DNA of 64,000 nucleotides from Phycisphaerae bacterium (GTDB taxonomy: Bacteria > Planctomycetota > Phycisphaerae > JAJVII01): contig JAJVII010000025.1 in assembly GCA_022072085.1 (NCBI GenBank), forward strand, positions 1 to 64,000. Reading direction: 5' to 3'. How positions within the stretch are numbered: the stretch's first letter is position 1; every line of letters begins with the position of its first letter. Below are positions 58,601-64,000 of this stretch, in pieces. The position numbers were made by a program, and so were the translations under genes. The notes under the pieces are model-generated. The model worked only from the letters and a program-made list of their open reading frames with translations. It made no database searches and was not told where the DNA came from.

Positions 58601-60609
58601 GCGAGTCGGTTCGGCTGGTCGCCTGCGCGACCAACAGCACCGGCTACGCTCAGCGGCTCTACGTCAACCTGGCTGAGGGCATCGCGCCCGGCCGACTTGA
58701 GCTGACCGGCGAAACCGAGCGTCCGCTGGATGTGGCGGCCCGGCAGTCGGCCGCGGCGGTCTACGACCTGGCCGCCCTGGCCCCGGGCGACTACGCGCTG
58801 CGGTTCACGCTTCAGACGGGCAAGGACGTCGAGCCGCACCTCGCCGTCCAGCGGGAATTCATGCTGCACGTCCGGCCGCCGCGCCCGGCGCGCAGCGAGG
58901 TGTTCAACCGGTTCCTGCCAGCCGGCGGACAGGCGCGGATCGACCTGCCGCCCGGCAGCGGCATCGACTCGCTCCTGCTGCAACTGGACCCGACGCGGAT
59001 GAGCGCGATGCTGCGGGCGCAGCGCTCGCTGGCCGACCAGCCCGGACCGCGGATCGACTACTGGGCGGCCCGCATATCCGTCGATCACTGCCTGCTGGAA
59101 CTGCTGGACAAACAGCCCGGCACGCCGGCGGCGCTGACCGTGCGGCTGAGGAACGACCTGGCGGCGGCCTACGCCAGTCTGCTGGACTACCGGGCGTCGG
59201 GCGGGGGCTTCGCCGATCACGCCGGCGACGATTCCTCCGCCGCCGCGACCTCCGTCGCCCTGCTGGCACTGGGCGCGGTGCAGCCGTCGAACTGGGCCAT
59301 CGACCGTCGGCTGATCGACGACGCCCTGCTCTGGCTGCGTCGCACGCAGCAGCGTCGGACCGGTTCGGTCCGCAAGCGCGGCGACGACGCCCCGGTCGGC
59401 GACGAAGAACTGGCCGGGGCGTCGCAGATGGCCTGGGCCTGCTGGGCCTGCTGCGGCGCCGGCGGCGACCCGATCCAGGTGAAGGGCCCGCTGGAGTCGG
59501 TCATTGCCACGGCGTCGGCCGCCGGCGGAGAGAACCTGTTGCTGGCGGTGCTGGCCAACGCCCTCTACAGCGCCCGCCGCCCGGTCGAGGCCGGATCGCT
59601 GGCCGTTCGCATCGCCGACGGCACGCGGATCGACGGCGAGGGCATGCTGGCGGTCGAACCGGGCCGCGGCCGCGGGCTCGGTTTCGACGAAGCCACCTCC
59701 CGCACGATCGCGACGGCCCTGTCGGCCTGGGTGCTGGACCGCACGGGCGCGTCGAGCGAATCGGCGGCCGCCTGCCGGCGCTGGCTGATGCTCCACCGCC
59801 AAGCCGACGGGGGCTGGGGCAACGCCGTCGCGACGATGGTCGCGGTACGGGCGCTGATGGCGGGCGGCGCGGACCAGGATGCAGTGGCCGCCGTCGAACC
59901 GGCAGCCGCCGCGCCGACCAACGGATCGAAGGTCAGCTTCGTCGAACTGCTTGAGGAGGGCCGCCCGCCGCGCGTCTTCCCCATCCCGCGCGGGCCGGAG
60001 GCGATGACGGTCCAGCCCGAAGCGGCGGACCTGACCGGGCTGGCCCCGGGCGGCGGGCCGCTCCTGTTGCACGCGGTCGGACGCGGCGTCTGGGCGCAGG
60101 TCGTCGCCCAGACCTGGCCTGGCCCGCAGCACTCGTCAGCCGGCCTGTCGGTCCGACTGGACGCGGACCGGCTGGCCGTCGGGCAAGCTGCCACGCTGGA
60201 GCTGCGGTGCACCTCGCCGCCATCGGGCGACCGCGGCTGGCTGATCGAGCTGACCCTGCCGGGCGGCGTCGGACTGGACAGCGGGCCGTCGGGCCGCGAG
60301 CTTCAGGTCGACGGCGGCGCGGTCCGCATCGCCGGATACCGGCGCGTGGGCAGCCGCGTGGAGTTGTCGATCGAGCCGTCAGCCGATTCGAGCGGGCCAG
60401 TCGGGGCGTTCGCCCTGCGCATGCCGGTTCGCGGCTGCTGGGCGGGCCGGTACGAAGGTCCGGTGGCCTGGCTGTGGGCGGCCCGGCGTCCGACGGAGTG
60501 CCGCGCCAGCGGCGGCGCGGAAGTCACTGTGTTTCTGCCTTCGATGGCCGCCCCCCCGCCTCCGCCGCCGCGCCCGCGCGCTGGCCCAACCACCGCCCCC
60601 GAGCATTGA
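55639..60609 (+). CDS. Membrane alpha-2-macroglobulin-like giant protein without thioester
   Basis: A 1656-residue protein from ATG 55639. Residues ~48-70 are an N-terminal anchor (LAVLLTLGGICWIGLFGAS). Macroglobulin-type Ig domains follow (SVLVQVLDERTNQPITPAR, LSIVTDRPAYRGGQTVRIRL, LTVTLRTDRRNYTPGQSGEL). Two membrane segments occur near 786-830 (YWFLAALMLTATALTIL, VLLLITLAVSAAGVVAL). At ~905 there is the A2M block FLWRPQLLTGQDGRLTVNFR, and from ~1120 to ~1410 an alpha/alpha toroid with GGGFADHAGDDSSAAAT and QADGGWGNAVATMVAVRAL. The CxEQ thioester motif of bacterial A2M was not found. So it may work by binding, not trapping proteases. Function unproven. Confidence 0.75.
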   Translation: METPPATQGGEREPDPAGGRPDLRPRRSLAPDPDQPLTPEARRARGRIRRLAVLLTLGGICWIGLFGASTVLELLRPAPIHIVITGQQVFDAGSPSSVLVQVLDERTNQPITPARIFFDILDPATGKVLGRGKAYTTDQGPATCTFVPPADAPDRIALRLSVSTSVGNDRVDWPVRLRRPHALSIVTDRPAYRGGQTVRIRLLAQHPVSGQPLGGLQIGFRVLDRRGVVLMQRGSQTTPHGIAVMEYPLGNAAPSGGLLIEGYVDAAGDDPADSARAATAPAEIARTAVYVEPTNRFGQGRDLRLSLESDRTLYRPGQMVRLTLGLTDGQGRPVRGGRARVFTPTNQYELLLDEQGRGEKLILASGSADQGLLRIRAEAGGADQGAVASATLELRVTGEPLVLLATPVTPMQLPGAGQELLVLARDPLGRPVGGVRLIHQGRELARTGPAGTARLVFPKGMLRRLPSVRIDATLGDDAAGQRVELTVPLNWGTPVYHYLLRVARPVLPGEGSSQVTLTGLEAGEQALLELLHDGQAVQTMMVAADAAGQAAVELAVPPGVWGLLRLVSYRMGRPIDGGEPAASSSGRTLDRELVDPQETWLWVARPQRDLTVTLRTDRRNYTPGQSGELYVEVTDPAGKPPGQAVGISLGGLDEATRSAMQQQGLTGQDTGLLAASGRDGGAEELDRLRHWMSPGLWLGRGNSEEQAFWLGVLSGELYSSQWGTRSLTELRRSMRQDDPASRSPDVQPVQRVAPDRRTFHRLDSGPIRREKFQALNRRYQPLLAPGYWFLAALMLTATALTILRNNRRLAPVAAVLLLITLAVSAAGVVALRSARRYAPMPSPGESMLQVRSPATPRPDQPPGAGPELLELPGEPDGAVSRLIDHLLPSAYGSVGPVPGEVGHAFLWRPQLLTGQDGRLTVNFRMPETTSDWWLSADAIDATGRQGRATQDIRSAGQIALDLLNDLPAETESGASDSPTPSTPTLRPGESVRLVACATNSTGYAQRLYVNLAEGIAPGRLELTGETERPLDVAARQSAAAVYDLAALAPGDYALRFTLQTGKDVEPHLAVQREFMLHVRPPRPARSEVFNRFLPAGGQARIDLPPGSGIDSLLLQLDPTRMSAMLRAQRSLADQPGPRIDYWAARISVDHCLLELLDKQPGTPAALTVRLRNDLAAAYASLLDYRASGGGFADHAGDDSSAAATSVALLALGAVQPSNWAIDRRLIDDALLWLRRTQQRRTGSVRKRGDDAPVGDEELAGASQMAWACWACCGAGGDPIQVKGPLESVIATASAAGGENLLLAVLANALYSARRPVEAGSLAVRIADGTRIDGEGMLAVEPGRGRGLGFDEATSRTIATALSAWVLDRTGASSESAAACRRWLMLHRQADGGWGNAVATMVAVRALMAGGADQDAVAAVEPAAAAPTNGSKVSFVELLEEGRPPRVFPIPRGPEAMTVQPEAADLTGLAPGGGPLLLHAVGRGVWAQVVAQTWPGPQHSSAGLSVRLDADRLAVGQAATLELRCTSPPSGDRGWLIELTLPGGVGLDSGPSGRELQVDGGAVRIAGYRRVGSRVELSIEPSADSSGPVGAFALRMPVRGCWAGRYEGPVAWLWAARRPTECRASGGAEVTVFLPSMAAPPPPPPRPRAGPTTAPEH

Positions 60610-60615
60610 CCCGAA

Positions 60616-60638
60616 GAAGAGGTGTCAGACACCTCTTC
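60616..60638. repeat. Perfect inverted repeat after the A2M-like gene
   Basis: GAAGAGGTGTC (60616-60626), one A, then GACACCTCTTC (60628-60638). It starts 7 bases after the stop codon and could act as a transcript end for the plus strand, but there is no T tract. Confidence 0.6.
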
Positions 60639-60647
60639 CCGGGAATG

Positions 60648-60678
60648 AAAAATCCCCCGCCGCGGCGCGACGGGGGAT
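60648..60678 (-). terminator. Rho-independent terminator of the HNH gene
   Basis: On the minus strand, ATCCCCCG (60678-60671) and CGGGGGAT (60659-60652) form an 8-bp GC-rich stem followed by TTTTT (60652-60648). It lies 24 bases after the HNH stop codon. Confidence 0.75.
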
Positions 60679-60701
60679 GGGAAGCGACAAGTGCGCGCTG
60701 G

Positions 60702-61334
60702 TCACTCCTTCAGTTCAACCGACCAATAGGCGTGGTCGAGGAATTGCTTCCAGGAGGCGTAGCGATCCTGCCCGAGGCGGACCGAGAGCATCGGCGACCG
60801 CTTGGGCTTGACCGGGTGGCGGACCAGCTTCAGGTGCGCCTGCTGCGGCGTGCGTCCGCCCTTGCGGATGTTGCAGGTGAGGCAGGCGCAGACGATGTTC
60901 TCCCACGTGCTGGCCCCGCCCTGGGAGCGCGGCACGACGTGGTCCAACGACAGTTCGCTGGTGGGGAACCGCTTGCCGCAATACTGGCAGCGGTTCTCGT
61001 CGCGGGCGAAGATGTTCCGCCGGTTGAACTTCACCTCCTGCCGCGGGAGCCGATCGTAGAACAGCAGCCGGATGACCCGCGGGACGGCAATCTGGAACCG
61101 CACGGTGCGGACCCAGTCGTGCCCGTCGGGCTCGAACTTGGCGCGGTACTCGCTCAGTTCCATCCAAGTGGAGATGTTGTAGGTCGCGTAGGAGCCGTCC
61201 TCGATGCTGACGACCTCGGCCAGGTCGCGGAACAGAAGCGAGAAGGCCCGGCGGACGTTCACCGCGCGCAGCGCCATGTAGTGCTTGTTGAGCACGAGCA
61301 CGTGAGCGTTGAGCGTGGACGATTCGCCGTTCAT
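60702..61334 (-). CDS. HNH endonuclease family protein
   Basis: A 210-residue protein; ATG 61334 gives the family start (STLNAHVLVLNKHYMALRAV) and lies 46 bases from its own -10; a further frame to 61409 would lie upstream of the promoter. The HNH domain is complete: CQYCGKRFPTSELSLDHVVP (HNH histidine), then ENIVCACLTCNIRKGGRTPQ with the second CxxC. The N-terminal VRRAFSLLFRDLAEVVSIED pattern is that of the widespread chromosomal HNH family found in most bacterial phyla, of unknown physiological role, unlike the defence-type HNH at 16870. Confidence 0.88.
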   Translation of the reverse strand: MNGESSTLNAHVLVLNKHYMALRAVNVRRAFSLLFRDLAEVVSIEDGSYATYNISTWMELSEYRAKFEPDGHDWVRTVRFQIAVPRVIRLLFYDRLPRQEVKFNRRNIFARDENRCQYCGKRFPTSELSLDHVVPRSQGGASTWENIVCACLTCNIRKGGRTPQQAHLKLVRHPVKPKRSPMLSVRLGQDRYASWKQFLDHAYWSVELKE

Positions 61335-61379
61335 GACCGACCCCGTTTCGGAACCTACAACTTCAACACGGAAGTGCAC

Positions 61380-61409
61380 ATTATAAGCGCCCTTCGCCGT
61401 TTCAGACAA
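61380..61409 (-). promoter_or_regulatory. Candidate promoter of the HNH gene
   Basis: On the minus strand, TTGTCT (61409-61404) and a perfect TATAAT (61385-61380) with an 18-base spacer, 45 bases before the ATG at 61334. Confidence 0.6.
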
Positions 61410-61478
61410 CAGCGCCGGCGCAAAGGTTGGATGAAGTTTGAGTTCTCGTGGAGCCCCCTGCCCCTCGACCCGAGCGAT

Positions 61479-62162
61479 TCACTGACCCGATTGTTCCGGG
61501 GGCGCTTCGGCGGCGGGCTCCGCCGGGGATTCGGCTGGCGATTCTGCGGGCGTCTCCGCAGCCGCCTTGGCGGCCGCGTCGTCGGATTCCTGCGCCTGGC
61601 GGTCCGGGTTCTTGAGTTGCTCGGCCTTAGGCAGGTCCGCAAGCCCCTTGAGCCCGAAGACCTCCAGGAACCGCCGCGTCGTGCCGTAGAGCATCGGGCG
61701 TCCGAGCACCTCGGCCCGCCCGACGATCTTGACCAGCCGCTTTTCCATCAGGCTGCGGAGCACCTCGCCGCAGGCGACGCCGCGGATGATCTCGATGTCG
61801 GCCCGCTGGACCGGCTGCTTGTAGGCGACGACCGCGAGCGTCTCCAGCGCCGCCTGCGAGAGCTTGCTGTCGCGGCGGACCGCGAGCAGTTGCTCCAGCA
61901 GGTCGTTGAACTTGCCCAGCGTGAGCATCTGGAGCCCCTCGGCGATCTCCTCGACCCGGAAGCTGTGGCCGCCGGTTTCGTAGGCGGCGTTGAGGGCCTC
62001 GATGGCGGCGCGGACCTCCTTGCGCCCGGCGCCGGTCAGCACGCCCAGCTTGGAATGGCTAAGCGGCTCGTCGCTGGCCAGCAGCAGGGCCTCGATCTGC
62101 TGGGCCAACGCGTCCAGCGGCGCGGGCGAAGCGGAGACTTCGGGTGTTTCCTGTTCGTTCAT
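61479..62162 (-). CDS. scpB: Segregation and condensation protein ScpB
   Basis: A 227-residue protein. The paired winged-helix domains are clear: IEALLLASDEPLSHSKLGVL, AIEALNAAYETGGHSFRVEE, GLQMLTLGKFNDLLEQLL, ALETLAVVAYKQPVQRADIE, IIRGVACGEVLRSLMEKRLV, and GRAEVLGRPMLYGTTRRFLE. It is the kleisin-associated subunit of the SMC-ScpAB condensin. After ~185 residues there is an unusual AE-rich tail (ETPAESPAESPAEPAAEA). ScpA is not in the window. The upstream -10-like TATCAT ends 8 bases before the ATG. Confidence 0.93.
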   Translation of the reverse strand: MNEQETPEVSASPAPLDALAQQIEALLLASDEPLSHSKLGVLTGAGRKEVRAAIEALNAAYETGGHSFRVEEIAEGLQMLTLGKFNDLLEQLLAVRRDSKLSQAALETLAVVAYKQPVQRADIEIIRGVACGEVLRSLMEKRLVKIVGRAEVLGRPMLYGTTRRFLEVFGLKGLADLPKAEQLKNPDRQAQESDDAAAKAAAETPAESPAESPAEPAAEAPPEQSGQ

Positions 62163-62268
62163 GGCCCAAGATGATAGCGGGAACGGGGGAGGAAGGGAAG
62201 AAGGGGGCCGGAGGTCGGGATCGGCCTGGCGAACCCTGACCCCTGACCCCCGATCCCTGACCTCTTCC

Positions 62269-63504
62269 TCAATGTCCGAACGCCCGCGGCTGGGTGATGC
62301 GGTCGATGACCGGGGTGAGCGTGTTCATCAGCAGGATGGCGATGTAGGCGCCGCCGGGCATGAACAGGTACAGCCGAAGGACGATCGCCAGCGCCCCGCA
62401 GCCGGCGCCGAAGATGACCTGACCCGACTTGGTGATCGGGCGCGAGACCATGTCGCCGGCGAAGAAGAAGCAGCCCAGCAGCAGTTCGCCGCTGACCATG
62501 TGGAACGCGACGTAGACCGGCCCGACGGGCATGCGGTTGTAGAAGACGAAACCCGGCAGCCACTGCCAGCTCAGGTGGTCGGTCGGCCCGGCGATCCGCA
62601 GCGGGCAGATCGCGGCGGCCAGGGCGGCAGCCAGCAGGAACGGCCCCACGAGCTGCCAGCGGACGTGGCCGTGATACATCAGCAGCATGCCGCCGACGAC
62701 CAGCGCGACGGCACAGGTGGCGCCGATGTTGCCCGGGACGGCGCCGATGATCATGTCGCCCAACGCGGGCAGCCTGTCCCAGGTGAGCCGGAAGAGAACC
62801 TCGCCCGCGGAAGAGTGCATCGACTGGCCGGTTTGGGCGACGGCGTGGTGGATCCACTGGCCAGAGCCGTGGGCCATCTCGGCGATGGGCGCCAGCGGGT
62901 AGCCCTGCGAGAAGGCGCTGGCGCCCGGCGCGGCGTCGGCGACGGCCCAGGAACTGTAGGTCGACGCGACGGCGGCGTTGTGCAGGTTGCCGAAGAACAG
63001 GTGATGCCGGTCCAGCAGCAGCCAGCCCTTGTCCGGCGAGAGCTGGTCGTAGAAGAGCACCTGCACGACGAATCGGCCGATCAGCGCCGGGTGCCACAGG
63101 TAATGCCCCAGCCCGCCGAGCAGGCCCTTGCCCACGACGACGGTGACGACGCCGGCCAGCACGACCACCTGCCAGTTCACCGTCGCCGGCAGCGTCAGCC
63201 CCAGCAGCAGGCCCAGCAGCAGCGTGTGCTGGTGGCCGCCGTGCCGCGCGTGGCTCGGCCGGCGGGCCAACCCGACGAACAGCCACTCGGTCGCCGCGAC
63301 CGATCCGACCGACAGCGCCAGCACCCACAGCCCGGCCCATCCGAAGAATGCCAGCCCAGCCAGCGTCGGCAGGCCCGCGGCGTAGAGGCTCGTCCAGAAG
63401 ATGTGCGAGCCGGTCTCGCTGGCCCGCCAGTGCGGGGGGCGCTCGATCGTCCGGGCTGCTCGCGGCAGCGGGTTGGGGGCCGGGCTGGCGGAACGGTCAA
63501 CCAT
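62269..63504 (-). CDS. rnfD: Electron transport complex subunit RnfD
   Basis: A 411-residue membrane protein, with the ATG sharing one base with the rnfC stop (TGATG). RnfD-type segments: LLLGLLLGLTLPATVNWQVV, VVVGKGLLGGLGHYLWHPAL, GNIGATCAVALVVGGMLLM and a final IAILLMNTLTPVIDRITQPR. The N-terminal 20 residues are a soluble lead. RnfD carries covalent FMN in a D..SGAT motif; here the best match is DAAPGASAF at about residue 190, with a serine at the FMN position. It belongs to the Rnf Na+/H+ pump that couples ferredoxin and NAD. RnfG/E/A/B are not seen downstream. Confidence 0.85.
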   Translation of the reverse strand: MVDRSASPAPNPLPRAARTIERPPHWRASETGSHIFWTSLYAAGLPTLAGLAFFGWAGLWVLALSVGSVAATEWLFVGLARRPSHARHGGHQHTLLLGLLLGLTLPATVNWQVVVLAGVVTVVVGKGLLGGLGHYLWHPALIGRFVVQVLFYDQLSPDKGWLLLDRHHLFFGNLHNAAVASTYSSWAVADAAPGASAFSQGYPLAPIAEMAHGSGQWIHHAVAQTGQSMHSSAGEVLFRLTWDRLPALGDMIIGAVPGNIGATCAVALVVGGMLLMYHGHVRWQLVGPFLLAAALAAAICPLRIAGPTDHLSWQWLPGFVFYNRMPVGPVYVAFHMVSGELLLGCFFFAGDMVSRPITKSGQVIFGAGCGALAIVLRLYLFMPGGAYIAILLMNTLTPVIDRITQPRAFGH

Positions 63505-64000
63505 CAGGCGGGCCCCCGTTCGCCCGCGCGGGCTTGCTGGTCGCGGGCCATCGCCCGCTTGAGCTTGCGGATGTGCTCCAGCAGCGGCAGCCGCGACGGG
63601 CAGACGTAGGAGCAGATGTTGCACTCGATACAGGTCTCGGCGTGGTGGGCGAACCCGCGATGCCAGCGGCCCGACTCGGCCAGGCCGGCCAGCAGTGCCG
63701 GGTTGATCTGCACCGGGCAGTCCTCCACGCACCACCCGCAGCGGATGCACGGGCCGGGCTGGTGAACCATCGCCGCTGAGAACAGCACCAGGCCGGCCGT
63801 CTGCTTGGTGAACACCGACTGGTCGTCGGCCTGGGCGATGCCGGTCATCGGCCCGCCGACGATCAGCCGATCGATCGTCGGGCTCACGTCGCAGCAGTCC
63901 AGCACGTCGCTGAAGCGCATGCCCACCGGCACGAGGAAATTACCCGGGGCTCCGACGGCTTCGCCCGAGACGGTCACCACGCGGTGCGTCAGCGGCCGGT
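63504..64000 (-). CDS. rnfC: Electron transport complex subunit RnfC, C-terminal part (5' end outside window)
   Basis: The minus-strand frame is open through the window edge, and the sequence RPLTHRVVTVSGEAVGAPG at the edge matches the SLBB-like part of RnfC. Downstream are VGGPMTGIAQADDQSV, and two ferredoxin-type [4Fe-4S] motifs, CIRCGWCVEDCPV and CIECNICSYVCPSR. The end (EHIRKLKRAMARDQQ) is shorter than the alanine-rich tails of enterobacterial RnfC. It passes electrons between NADH and the membrane subunits. rnfD follows with a one-base overlap. Confidence 0.9.
   Translation of the reverse strand, partial: RPLTHRVVTVSGEAVGAPGNFLVPVGMRFSDVLDCCDVSPTIDRLIVGGPMTGIAQADDQSVFTKQTAGLVLFSAAMVHQPGPCIRCGWCVEDCPVQINPALLAGLAESGRWHRGFAHHAETCIECNICSYVCPSRLPLLEHIRKLKRAMARDQQARAGERGPA

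Noticed and set aside
60616-60638. Terminator for the A2M-like gene
   Set aside because: The stem is good but there is no T tract; it is listed as a repeat instead.
1-64000. CRISPR array
   Set aside because: No set of equal-length repeats with regular spacers; the 26-34 kb repeats are over 1 kb apart and lie between genes.

Overview
The window is high-GC DNA with dense short-spaced genes. A PEP-CTERM sorted protein, a formylglycine-type sulfatase, a large alpha-2-macroglobulin-like membrane protein, GH4, Gfo/Idh/MocA and URO-D-like sugar or methyl-transfer genes, and several families of intergenic palindromes together suggest a Planctomycetota (Phycisphaerae-like) chromosome. This is inference from gene content; no rRNA is present to confirm it.

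Layout. (1) 1-12988, plus strand: the structural half of a tailed prophage, from the end of the major capsid gene through cement, tail terminator-like, gp10-like, tail tube, tail assembly chaperone (two overlapping frames), lipoproteins, tape measure and distal tail genes. No integrase, portal, terminase or lysin is visible. (2) 13023-21972, minus strand: a four-gene operon coding for a large Eco57I-type DNA methyltransferase whose N-terminal nuclease site looks degenerate, an HNH nuclease, a PLD-nuclease/SNF2 helicase fusion and an 80-residue helical protein. (3) 22151-25597, plus strand: a GIY-YIG nuclease fused to a RAMA modified-DNA reader domain, a PD-(D/E)XK protein, a DUF3800 RNase H-like protein and a small GIY-YIG protein. 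Regions 2 and 3 form a probable anti-phage or restriction island with six proteins of at least five nuclease folds. (4) 25600-27400: palindromes, a good promoter, a tandem-Nudix gene and a frameshifted serine-recombinase tail, which may mark an old island edge. (5) 26.0-34.2 kb: single genes (Nudix, beta-propeller, sulfatase, GH43-like, PEP-CTERM) separated by copies of one roughly 80-bp repeat that carries a ribosome-binding site and the start of a conserved short peptide. One gene starts inside one copy and stops inside the next. This is the most unusual pattern in the window.

(6) 34.2-44.0 kb: a carbohydrate and cell-surface block with an AraC regulator, aminotransferase, deacetylase, dehydrogenase, VCBS repeat protein (frameshifted), URO-D-like and GH4 genes; two genes are truncated. 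(7) 44.1-64.0 kb: ordinary core chromosome with CapA, a zincin, SppA, LysM lipoprotein, TrkA/TrkH potassium uptake, HisI, RecG, the alpha-2-macroglobulin-like protein, an HNH protein, ScpB and RnfD/RnfC.

All family assignments are from reading motifs by eye; no database search was possible. Promoters and terminators are pattern matches only.
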